Shown here: positions 17,163 to 23,320 of the stretch, piece by piece
Numbering within the stretch: position 1 is the first letter of the stretch
How the letters are laid out: each line of letters starts with the position of its first letter
Source: Pirellulales bacterium
Lineage (GTDB): Bacteria > Planctomycetota > Planctomycetia > Pirellulales > Thermoguttaceae
Reading direction: 5' to 3'
DNA: 40,084 bases
Assembly: GCA_020846145.1 (NCBI GenBank)
Contig: JADLEL010000213.1
Coordinates: 1-40,084, forward strand
Notes under the pieces: model-generated
What the model saw: only the letters and a program-made list of their open reading frames with translations
Told to the model about the DNA's origin: nothing
The model's database searches: none
Program-made: the position numbers and the translations under genes

Positions 17163-17528
17163 CTATTCCTTGGATTTATCTTTTAGGTATGTGGTGAGGT
17201 CTTTTGCTTTTTTCTCAACTTTTGTAAGTCCCAATTTAATAGCAATCCCCTGCAATGAGTTTACTGCTTGAACCCATCGCGATAACATGTGTTTTTTCTT
17301 TGGCTCGGTAACTATCTCTACTTCCCATTGGCGTATCTGAAACTCAAGAAAGCAAAACCTTTCAATTAGAGCACGTTGCACGTGAGACAATTCTTCATAT
17401 CCGCCGTAGTCGTCGATCGCTTCGGTGAAAGCCTCGTTTAATTCGGTCGCAATAATAGTGCGGCCATCCATGTTTTTCATAAAACCTGGATAATAACGGT
17501 CGGGAAGTGTTGTAAGTTTTGTACTCAT
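17163..17528 (-). CDS. Probable terminase small subunit
   Basis: The protein has 121 residues from the ATG at 17,528; a TTG two codons upstream is possible. Mostly helical, with LSHVQRALIERFCFLEFQIR (about 48-67) and LSRWVQAVNSLQGIAIKLGL (about 82-101). The arrangement and its position immediately before the 49-residue gene and TerL suggest the DNA-recognition subunit of terminase. Evidence is mainly positional plus the SLxGIAxKLGL-type end common in such subunits. A good promoter lies 45 bases upstream (17,573-17,601), so this gene probably starts the phage-module transcript. Confidence 0.55.
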   Translation of the reverse strand: MSTKLTTLPDRYYPGFMKNMDGRTIIATELNEAFTEAIDDYGGYEELSHVQRALIERFCFLEFQIRQWEVEIVTEPKKKHMLSRWVQAVNSLQGIAIKLGLTKVEKKAKDLTTYLKDKSKE

Positions 17529-17572
17529 TGGCAAGATAATCCGTTAGCATACTATTCGCGTGTATAGTAGTA

Positions 17573-17612
17573 ATTATAACGAGTCTATACATTTATCACA
17601 AGCTAATTAGCT
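17573..17612 (-). promoter_or_regulatory. Promoter of the terminase operon with palindromic operator
   Basis: Read on the minus strand, TTGTGA (17,596-17,601) and a perfect TATAAT (17,573-17,578) are 17 bases apart. AGCTAATTAGCT, a perfect 12-bp palindrome at 17,601-17,612, touches the upstream edge of the -35 box and could bind a dimeric repressor or activator. The region 17,529-17,641 contains no gene. Confidence 0.65.
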
Positions 17613-17641
17613 TATAATACGCAAGTAACTGGCGTATATCT

Positions 17642-18403
17642 TCAAGTAATTTGGGCAAACAGCCGAAGCACCCGCATCACCTGAACGTGATTCCAAGGTT
17701 TACTTTGCCGTGTCGTATGACCCCTGTTGTTCAGCAAATCAGCAATCTCTTGCAATGTACATCCGGCCTTCCGCCAAGCGAGCATTTTCGGGGCAATGTC
17801 TGAATAGGCTTCGCGAGTCATTTTGGCAATAACCTCCCTGGCCACTTCTCCACCTTTATAGGCATCGTCGATACTGAACCGATAAGCCCCCGGCCGTGCC
17901 GCACCTAGTTTACCAGCCGTCGCCCGAACAATATCTTCAGGCACGCCATTGGGATACTTTTCACGAATCTTCTTACTTACGTGTTTTCCATCCTTATATG
18001 CTTTGAGAGCAGCCTTGGTTCGTTCGCTGATGCGTTTGAGTTCCCGTTCCGCAAACATCGTCCATATATAAATCTGATCGCTGTCGGCATTGGGGAATTC
18101 ACAACATACGAAATCAACACCCTTTTTCATTAGTCCAGAAACAAAATGCATGTCTCTGGCAAGCCGGTCTAATTTGGCAATAACGAGGGTGGCTTTGGAC
18201 CGTTTGGCGTGGGCAATAGCTTTACTTAGCTCTGAACGGTCATCACACGCCCCCGACTCAACCTCCTTATACTCGGCGATAATTTTGGCACCGATGCGGG
18301 CAGCGTAATCCCTAACGGCTTTCTGCTGGGCTTCCAAGCCTAGACCGGACTTACCTTGGTCCTCGGTACTGACGCGATAATATGCAACTATGAATATACT
18401 CAT
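17642..18403 (-). CDS. Serine recombinase 2 (resolvase family)
   Basis: A 253-residue protein from the ATG at 18,403, chosen because AAGGAG lies 7 bases upstream; the frame is open further upstream through non-coding repeat A. The catalytic domain (about 1-150) has VAYYRVSTEDQGKSGLGLEA (nucleophilic Ser in YRVS) and LVIAKLDRLARD. The C-terminal part (about 170-253) has a helix-turn-helix-like end (CTLQEIADLLNNRGHTTRQS). The size lies between small resolvases and large integrases. It may resolve, invert or excise DNA; the target site is unknown. The structured repeat A directly precedes it. Confidence 0.9.
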   Translation of the reverse strand: MSIFIVAYYRVSTEDQGKSGLGLEAQQKAVRDYAARIGAKIIAEYKEVESGACDDRSELSKAIAHAKRSKATLVIAKLDRLARDMHFVSGLMKKGVDFVCCEFPNADSDQIYIWTMFAERELKRISERTKAALKAYKDGKHVSKKIREKYPNGVPEDIVRATAGKLGAARPGAYRFSIDDAYKGGEVAREVIAKMTREAYSDIAPKMLAWRKAGCTLQEIADLLNNRGHTTRQSKPWNHVQVMRVLRLFAQIT

Positions 18404-18426
18404 TGAAATCTCCTTAATGAATTGAA

Positions 18427-18518
18427 ACGCGACGTTGGCCTTCTGTTGGGCGGAAGTGTTTAGCGGGTAATAAGTTAAAACGATTAGAGCCGCCCGCGAC
18501 GTTGGGCGCGTCGCGGGC
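18427..18518 (-). repeat. Recombinase-linked structured repeat, copy A
   Basis: Contains AACGCGACGTTGG (18,427-18,439), a hairpin CTTC/GAAG around a GGGCG loop (18,441-18,457), GTAATAAGTTA, and the hairpin CCCGCGACG with CGTCGCGGG (18,494-18,518). Blocks AACGCGACGTTG, TTC(C)TG, GGGCGGAA and GTTTA occur in the same order in copy B at 22,189. It fills the gap between the 184-residue gene and recombinase 2. Confidence 0.6.
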
Positions 18519-18532
18519 GTGGGGGGCATCCG

Positions 18533-19087
18533 TTAAAAGGTTTCGGTATTAGCTATGGCCTCCGCTTCCTTAGCTACCTCGGCAAGCCGCTCCTTGACAT
18601 ACTCCTCTGTCTCCCGCCACCAATCCGCCTCGCTTTTAATCTCATTCTCGATTAACCACTTGAGGGGGATTGGGCTAATAACCTCACCCGCAAAGGCTCG
18701 TATAGCGTGCCATGCGGCAGTTAATACCTTACGGGCGGTGGCTTCCCGGTCTGAGTCCGCGAAGCCCTCGGCACAGTAGTAAACCATCTCATCCGTAATA
18801 CCGCTGGCGAAGCCATACTTCTTGATTGTCAACCCGGCGACATAAGCCTGGTTAAACTCCAAGGCCACTCCGGGGAAGGACGGTTCCTCAATCTCTACGG
18901 GCTGTGTCTCTTCCCCCTCCTTGGTGATCTGGATGTCAGTACCACCTTTAGCTTTCGCTAACTTGGCAATGGACCTAGCATCCTTTAAGGTCTTAACTTT
19001 CCGCGGGAAATACCCGTCGGCGTACTCCCAGCCTAGATCAACTGCGGCTAGGTCGGTGGGGGCGGTTGCGCTAACTACATACATCAC
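18533..19087 (-). CDS. Hypothetical element protein (184 residues)
   Basis: Starts at the ATG at 19,087 (or one codon later) behind AAAGGAG. Residues 1-60 look like a small alpha/beta domain (LGWEYADGYFPRKVKTLKDA). Residues about 75-184 are helical and include MVYYCAEGFADSDREATARK and a long acidic C-terminal helix rich in Glu and Ala. No family is recognised and no catalytic motif is evident. It is the first gene of the minus-strand run that continues into recombinase 2 and is divergent from the PEP-CTERM cargo. A regulatory or DNA-binding role would suit the position but is not shown. Confidence 0.65.
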   Translation of the reverse strand: MMYVVSATAPTDLAAVDLGWEYADGYFPRKVKTLKDARSIAKLAKAKGGTDIQITKEGEETQPVEIEEPSFPGVALEFNQAYVAGLTIKKYGFASGITDEMVYYCAEGFADSDREATARKVLTAAWHAIRAFAGEVISPIPLKWLIENEIKSEADWWRETEEYVKERLAEVAKEAEAIANTETF

Positions 19088-19512
19088 ATGTCTCCTTTAG
19101 GTAGGTGGTTTAGGCTACTTCCTATTAAGTAACCTTTAATACCTATATTGTACCCCACCTTTAACGGTGATGCTAGCCCCTGTACCAAGAATAATTAAAA
19201 TAAATTACTTACCCATCTTACCACGTTTACCCGTCTTATATACTACCTTTGGGGCATATAATAGCGCCCGATTCCGTTACAAGGAGTACGATTCCGTACA
19301 GATGAAGGGTAGGCGGGTATTTCAGGCGGTTCTTTGGTAGCGTCATTTTCTTACCTGGGGGCTTCCAAAGTGTGTATAGTTATGCTATAAATGGGCTATA
19401 TTCTCTCGTTCACCCTTTCAGTGAGGCAGCGGCGATTATCTGGGCAGTTCTAAGTTGATACCTTTTCGTTTTCTTGTTACGTCTAAGTCGTCACTGTTGG
19501 AAAGGGTTCGAT
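19088..19512. promoter_or_regulatory. Divergent intergenic region inside the element
   Basis: About 425 AT-rich bases separate the minus-strand 184-residue gene from the plus-strand PEP-CTERM gene, so promoters for both must lie here. GTGTATAGTTATGCTATAAA near 19,373 and TATATT near 19,396 are candidates for the plus strand. CGATTCCGT occurs twice (near 19,268 and 19,289). No further gene is visible. Confidence 0.4.
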
Positions 19513-20217
19513 ATGAGTAAGTTGTTTATCACTTCTGTTTTTGCTACATCCTTTATTTTGGTTGGTTCATTACAAATCCAGGCTCAGGTATTGTTTTCTG
19601 AAAACTTTGAAAATAATCTCAGTCACTGGACTGGCCAAAGTTATGGCTCATACAGTGCAATGATCGTTTCTGATCCCCTACGACCTGGAAATCATGTCGT
19701 AGGCTTTGCAGGAGTAACATTTGGTGGAGATATTTTCTCCGTTCCCGCAGTTACTCTTGTTGAAGGGCAGCAGTATTCGTTATCTCTGGAATATCTTGGC
19801 AAAGCAGTTTACAACTCTGTTCCCGGTGATTATGGTGGCTACGCTGGGCTTTGCGATATTGTGCAGCCGAATCCATATTATAGGGATGCATCAATTTGGA
19901 TTATGGGAACTGATCCAACTGATCCCTATATACGACAAGGTCTCATTGATGATGAGCAATGGCAAAATTACACATATAATTTTGTTTGGCGAAAGGCTGA
20001 TGTTAATGCCCAGTACGATACCGTTCATATTGTCCTAGAGGACTTCAACGGGAATGGTTATAGAAACAGCGTTGGGGATGTTTTCTTTGATAACGTCCAA
20101 CTTACTGCTGTTCCTGAACCATCCACAATTATTTTGCTTATGATTGGAGGTATCTTGCTTTTAGTTATGCCGGTTTTTCCCATTCGGTCCAAGAGGATTT
20201 TATGTGAATTTTCCTAA
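19513..20217 (+). CDS. PEP-CTERM cargo protein 1 (carbohydrate-binding-like fold)
   Basis: A 234-residue protein from the ATG at 19,513; the frame extends 13 codons further, but only this start gives a clean signal peptide (MSKLFITSVFATSFILVGSL, then QIQAQ). The body (about 30-205) contains FSENFENNLSHWTG, VVGFAGVTFGGDI, YSLSLEYLGK and VFFDNVQLTAVPEPS. This is the pattern of the beta-sandwich modules (CBM or DUF642-like) common in PEP-CTERM proteins. The anchor is VPEPSTIILLMIGGILLLV followed by a basic tail. It should be exported and processed by the host exosortase. Codon and base use match the element, not the host. Unusual cargo for a phage-type element. Confidence 0.88.
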   Translation: MSKLFITSVFATSFILVGSLQIQAQVLFSENFENNLSHWTGQSYGSYSAMIVSDPLRPGNHVVGFAGVTFGGDIFSVPAVTLVEGQQYSLSLEYLGKAVYNSVPGDYGGYAGLCDIVQPNPYYRDASIWIMGTDPTDPYIRQGLIDDEQWQNYTYNFVWRKADVNAQYDTVHIVLEDFNGNGYRNSVGDVFFDNVQLTAVPEPSTIILLMIGGILLLVMPVFPIRSKRILCEFS

Positions 20218-20284
20218 ACCTTTGGCCGATAAGTAGATACAAAATTATATTTCTTAGAAATAGGCGTGGTTTTTGCTCTGCTTC

Positions 20285-20327
20285 GTAGGGGGGTATCTGT
20301 TTTCGCAATCTGCCCATACCCCTCTAC
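20285..20327 (+). terminator. Hairpin after cargo gene 1, possible terminator
   Basis: GTAGGGGGGTAT (20,285-20,296) pairs with ATACCCCTCTAC (20,316-20,327) with one mismatch, and T-rich sequence follows. It lies 70 bases after cargo gene 1 and before the promoter of cargo gene 2. Confidence 0.45.
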
Positions 20328-20360
20328 GGACTTATTTTCGTTATTTTGCTCAATAAATGC

Positions 20361-20388
20361 TTGACAAGAGAAATAATATTTGTATTTT
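20361..20388 (+). promoter_or_regulatory. Promoter of PEP-CTERM cargo gene 2
   Basis: TTGACA at 20,361-20,366 and TATTTT at 20,383-20,388 with 16 bases between. Transcription would begin near 20,395, which supports the start codon at 20,431 over the upstream in-frame ATG at 20,380. Confidence 0.65.
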
Positions 20389-20430
20389 AAGAGTGATTCT
20401 TTAGCTTCTTTATACAAATGGAGGCACACC

Positions 20431-20919
20431 ATGCGACTCGTTCAACTTCTCACAACGACTTTATTTCTTGCTTTGCTCGGAACTATCGCTCAGGCCGGAT
20501 ATATGTATCCCAATCACTCGACTTCATTGAAATTGTTGTCACGGCCTGTATATCCACCTGTCTCAAAGGAAGTATATCCACCTGTCTCAAAGGAAGAGTA
20601 TGAAGAAAACTTGAAAATCTCACAGGCTCACTGGGCAATTGTTAAAGCAAACATGCCAGAAAAGTTGCTAAAAATCATTCCAAGCAATATCCCAGCCGAT
20701 CCTAAATATGCTGCATATAGAGATTGGTACTATGGAGCCACCAACGATTGGTTTGTTTTCAAAACCTCGGGTATGGATTTTTTTGCACTACAGCCTGGTG
20801 TAATGAATTATGACGGCAGTATTGCACCTTATACTATAATTCCAGAACCAAGTACAATCATTCTCTTGATTATGGGAATATTAGTATCAGGAGTATTCTT
20901 GGTTAGAAAATCTTCTTAA
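20431..20919 (+). CDS. PEP-CTERM cargo protein 2
   Basis: A 162-residue protein from the ATG at 20,431 (GGAGG 8 bases upstream). It has a signal peptide (MRLVQLLTTTLFLALLGTIA, then QA), a short body, and the PEP-CTERM anchor PEPSTIILLIMGILVSGVF followed by LVRKSS. The body (about 25-135) is rich in Tyr and Lys and unlike any domain I know. Near residues 38-55 the unit VYPPVSKE occurs twice in a row, encoded by an exact 24-base tandem duplication. The anchor resembles that of cargo protein 1 (PEPSTIILL in both), suggesting shared ancestry of the two tails. Confidence 0.85.
   Translation: MRLVQLLTTTLFLALLGTIAQAGYMYPNHSTSLKLLSRPVYPPVSKEVYPPVSKEEYEENLKISQAHWAIVKANMPEKLLKIIPSNIPADPKYAAYRDWYYGATNDWFVFKTSGMDFFALQPGVMNYDGSIAPYTIIPEPSTIILLIMGILVSGVFLVRKSS
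20548..20595 (+). repeat. 24-bp exact tandem duplication within cargo gene 2
   Basis: Positions 20,548-20,571 and 20,572-20,595 are identical and keep the frame, adding one VYPPVSKE unit. Perfect identity points to a recent replication-slippage event. Confidence 0.9.
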
Positions 20920-21275
20920 TTACTGGCCCATAGTAGAATAGTTGCGTGTATGCCTTTTCCATGACGTGCCGGGCAAATTCTTCGTCTGATACCCTGCACA
21001 CGATCGAGTTTCTAAATCCCAAGGCCGGTTTCCCGTTATTGGCGAAATAGGTCAGAATCTCTATCAATACGATGCTCCGGCAGGCTACGAAGTATTCACC
21101 ATATCCCATGAAGAGTAGGTCTTCCAAGATTGGATGGGAATGGTAGATATCCGCCAGTGTCAGGATCGGTATAGAATGCTTTCCAAGAGTGGTCGAGGTT
21201 AGCGGAGTTTATGTACTCGATGATTTCTGTCAAAGGGAGGGAAATTGGGTGAGGTTTGAAGTAAGAGGTAGTCAT
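20903..21275 (-). pseudogene. Frameshifted hypothetical gene of the element
   Basis: An ATG at 21,275 opens MTTSYFKPHPISLPLTEIIE and continues through YINSANLDHSWK. At the AAA run 21,180-21,182 the coding pattern moves one frame over and reads HSIPILTLADIYHSHPILED, then FMGYGEYFVACRSIVLIEIL, to a stop at 20,903. Removing one A restores a 123-residue protein. The last 17 bases overlap the oppositely oriented cargo gene 2. No family is recognised. The indel in a short A run could be a sequencing artefact rather than a true mutation. Confidence 0.55.
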
Positions 21276-21388
21276 GTCGTAGCCTAATGGTTAATTTTTT
21301 ATTTAGCGGCTCGAAAAACGCCATAAGTGCTTATTTTGTAAAGAGTTGTGCCGTGCCTCGTGTTTGCGGCTTAAAAAAATGGCCCACC

Positions 21389-22075
21389 CTATTTTTTAGA
21401 CTTAATCCATCGCCGAATTGTTCGCCGTGGGATGCCAGTGTTTTTCTCAATTTGCCGTTCCGACATGCTGCAAAAATCCATCCATAGTACTTTTGATCCA
21501 TTCGCAAGCCGCTTTTGTTTTTTGTGCCCTGGCGGTTTTTTTAATGGGCGACCTCCTTTTCGCCCTTTGAATTTTTGGCCCATTTTTATTTGGATTGGAT
21601 GTACTTTTCGCCAGGGCGTATCCGGCGGAAGTAAGGTCGCTAGTAGTACTCCTTGGGTATCCTCAATTAACGCTTCATACTCTTCGACCGTTGGAAGAAC
21701 ATCGGGATTGGTATCGGTCGTAAAGGCTTTGCTACGGATGAATCTATCGGTACTCACGGCCACTAATACGGCTTCTTCCCTCTTGGCCAATTCCGCAGCC
21801 GCGATTAACCTTGTCCGGTCGTTTGCCCAACCTGATGCCGTTTCACAAAAGGCATCAATAATTTCAACTTTGTATGATTTCAGGGAATTGCGGCTCCAAA
21901 ATTCTTGGGCTTTAAGATTTCCCCTACGGTTTTGTGTGCGTCCTGATACGCGCGGATATAAAATCACTTTGATGCCCGAATAGGCAATTTCGACAAAATG
22001 GCGAATATAATCGGAGGCTTTCCCTTCAGGGCTTTTGTATCCAGTCCTGACTCTCGCTGACTTACACTTTTTCAC
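21389..22075 (-). CDS. Serine recombinase 3, compact, with C-terminal HTH
   Basis: A 228-residue protein from the GTG at 22,075, chosen for the AAGGAG 7 bases upstream. The catalytic domain has ILYPRVSGRTQNRRGNLKAQ (Ser in YPRVS) and AVSTDRFIRSKAF in place of the usual RLSR block. The C-terminus has a helix-turn-helix, MSERQIEKNTGIPRRTIRRW. The set of residues differs clearly from recombinases 1 and 2, so this is an independent lineage. It lies at the right end of the element, about 310 bases from attR, behind a 12-bp perfect hairpin and structured repeat B. A directionality or resolution role is possible. Confidence 0.8.
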   Translation of the reverse strand: MKKCKSARVRTGYKSPEGKASDYIRHFVEIAYSGIKVILYPRVSGRTQNRRGNLKAQEFWSRNSLKSYKVEIIDAFCETASGWANDRTRLIAAAELAKREEAVLVAVSTDRFIRSKAFTTDTNPDVLPTVEEYEALIEDTQGVLLATLLPPDTPWRKVHPIQIKMGQKFKGRKGGRPLKKPPGHKKQKRLANGSKVLWMDFCSMSERQIEKNTGIPRRTIRRWIKSKK

Positions 22076-22100
22076 TTTGTGTCTCCTTAAAATCCGAGCT

Positions 22101-22144
22101 GATCGGTGAACGTGGCACGGAGACATTGCCTCCGTTCACCGATC
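22101..22144 (-). other. Perfect 12-bp hairpin in the leader of recombinase 3
   Basis: GATCGGTGAACG (22,101-22,112) pairs perfectly with CGTTCACCGATC (22,133-22,144) around a 20-base loop, ending 26 bases upstream of the GTG start. Next to it GATGG and CCATC (about 22,149-22,165) form a second small hairpin. These could be a recombinase-binding palindrome or a translation-controlling RNA fold. Confidence 0.6.
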
Positions 22145-22188
22145 AACGATGGTAGCTACTCCATCTGCTCGGATTGGATTAAAACCTG

Positions 22189-22281
22189 AACGCGACGTTG
22201 CGTTTCCTGCGGGCGGAAAGGTTTAAGGTATAAATAGCCTAGTTAGGACTAATGCGCTTACAGGAAGGGCAACGTCGCGTT
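22189..22281 (-). repeat. Recombinase-linked structured repeat, copy B
   Basis: AACGCGACGTTGC (22,189-22,201) pairs perfectly with GCAACGTCGCGTT (22,269-22,281). The stem extends after two mismatches with TTCCTG and CAGGAA. An alternative inner hairpin TTTCC/GGAAA (22,203-22,219) exposes the same GGGC-type loop as in copy A, with a different stem sequence. AATAGCCTAGTTAG at 22,233-22,246 matches copy C. It lies 114-206 bases upstream of recombinase 3. Confidence 0.65.
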
Positions 22282-22375
22282 TTAATTGGCATGTCGTTTA
22301 GCGACCTACGGCTACGTAAAAAAACCCGTTTTATCCTTTTGGAATAAAATTTTAATGTTGGGTTAAACTGTACCT

Positions 22376-22389
22376 AACCGTAAGAAATT
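22376..22389. other. attR: right junction of the integrated element
   Basis: Element sequence AACCGTA (22,376-22,382) then AGAAA precedes TT (22,388-22,389) and the host sequence CGCCTTGCCG. Joining the two element ends gives AACCGTAAGAAATTATATA then CGGTT, in which AACCGTA and TACGGTT are perfect inverted arms around the exchange point, as expected of a serine-integrase attP. Confidence 0.7.
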
Positions 22390-22870
22390 CGCCTTGCCGC
22401 TGTTGATCAAGGAGTTCGAACGCTGCGGGCGAAAGTTCCCGCTGCGCGACTACTTGGTGATCGATGCCTTGCAGATCTTCCGCGAAATGGAAGCACCCCC
22501 CGCGCCGCACGACTTGAGCGCGGCTTACTTGTTCTACTGCGGGAAGCGGCTGGAAAAGTCCCGCGGCCTCGACCGAGACGTAGATGCGATAGCGGTGCTG
22601 CTTGACCGCCAGCTTGGCTGTTATCCGAAATTGCCGCGGACCATCACCGAGCTGCACGACGAATTCGCCGCGCCGGATTTGTTGGGCGTGTTCCGTGAGG
22701 GCGACGGAGGCCTGGTATTCGATTCCGGCAAGTATTGCGGGAAGATGTTGCGCGAGGTCGGCCGGAGCGACCCGGCGTAGTTGCAGTGGATGCTCGAAAG
22801 CGGGGAGTTCTTGGAGGACGTGCAGGAGAGCGTGAAGTTTTCGCTGGGCCTGACGTATTGCGAAGAATAA
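22388..22870 (+). pseudogene. DnaQ-like exonuclease, 3' half, with a nonsense codon
   Basis: The host frame resumes with FALPLLIKEFERCGRKFPLR and continues DYLVIDALQIF (Exo II region to core), SRGLDRDVDAIAVLL (Exo III position, with the usual His replaced by Ser), then a C-terminal tail FDSGKYCGKMLREVGRSDPA. A TAG at 22,778-22,780 interrupts the frame where Tyr would be expected (one-base change from TAC). It then continues LQWMLESGEFLEDVQESVKF to a TAA at 22,868-22,870. Together with the 5' half this makes a protein of about 260 residues that is broken three ways: integration, nonsense codon and lost catalytic residues. Confidence 0.8.
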
Positions 22871-22905
22871 CGGTTGGCAGAAAGGAGTACATGTTTACCG
22901 ACGCC

Positions 22906-22953
22906 AGACAGGCCGTGAGCCACTGGGCTTGCGGCCTATCTGGGTCTTTTTTT
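22906..22953 (+). terminator. Probable terminator after the exonuclease gene
   Basis: AGACAGGCC (22,906-22,914) pairs with GGCCTATCT (22,933-22,941) with one mismatch, and a run of seven T follows at 22,947-22,953. A ribosome site and ATG at 22,881-22,893 open only a spurious frame through this hairpin. Confidence 0.5.
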
Positions 22954-23006
22954 AGGGTTTGGGCAAGGGCAAAATCGAATACAACGGCGCGGGCGTGTTG
23001 ACGTTT

Positions 23007-23115
23007 CTTCAATGTGGCCGCGGCCGTGCGGCCGCGGAAATCCCCGCGATATGCGTCCAGTACAATCACCGCGTTTGCGGCTTCAATGTGGCCGCGGCCG
23101 TGCGGCCGCGGAAAT
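23007..23115 (-). CRISPR. Two-repeat CRISPR remnant array (type I-G-like)
   Basis: Two identical 35-base repeats (23,007-23,041 and 23,081-23,115) flank a unique 39-base spacer (23,042-23,080). On the minus strand the repeat begins ATTTCCGCGGCCGC, contains a CCGCGGCCGCACGGCCGCGG palindrome core and ends CACATTGAAG, the familiar ATTGAA-type 3' end, so transcription runs leftward from the leader beside cas2. The 39 bases left of the last repeat (22,968-23,006) read like another spacer without a following repeat; the array seems cut there. Both spacer and pseudo-spacer can be read as protein-coding sequence, consistent with foreign origin. Confidence 0.85.
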
Positions 23116-23320
23116 GGCACACCTCGCAAATCCTTGATAGCACACAGTTTACATCGTGCTTTTCGAGCGGTCCATATAGCGCGAGCATATTTGCACCTCG
23201 ATTCAAAGGTGTGCAATCACAACTTACGATAGAGCAACAACTTACAGCCGCGAGAGGTGCGGGGTTTTTTGGCGGCACTGGACCTCTCGCGGGTGTTTTC
23301 ATCGAAAATTTTTTCGCGGT
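23116..23320 (-). promoter_or_regulatory. CRISPR leader region
   Basis: These 205 bases lie between the first repeat and the end of cas2. CCGCGAGAGGT (23,248-23,258) pairs perfectly with ACCTCTCGCGG (23,282-23,292), perhaps a transcription stop after cas2. The segment nearest the repeat is AT-richer, as leaders are. No gene is visible. Confidence 0.55.

Larger units (their letters stand above)
12178..22389. mobile_element. 10.2-kb serine-integrase element, phage-derived (satellite or prophage remnant)
   Basis: The element is bounded by the exact split of the exonuclease gene: host frame ends at 12,177 and resumes at 22,388. Base composition is visibly more AT-rich than either flank. Gene order from the left end, mostly on the minus strand, is: large serine integrase, DUF2213-type protease, two unknowns, TerL, a 49-residue protein, TerS-like protein, serine recombinase 2, a 184-residue unknown, two plus-strand PEP-CTERM proteins, a frameshifted unknown, serine recombinase 3. 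Portal, major capsid and tail genes are missing, so it cannot make its own particle from what is visible. A satellite using a helper phage, or a decayed prophage with cargo, both fit. Confidence 0.85.

Noticed and set aside
22881-23001. ATG with AAAGGAG at 22,881-22,893
   Set aside because: The frame runs through a terminator-like hairpin and the pseudo-spacer, so it is not a gene, although it may be the start of a deleted one.
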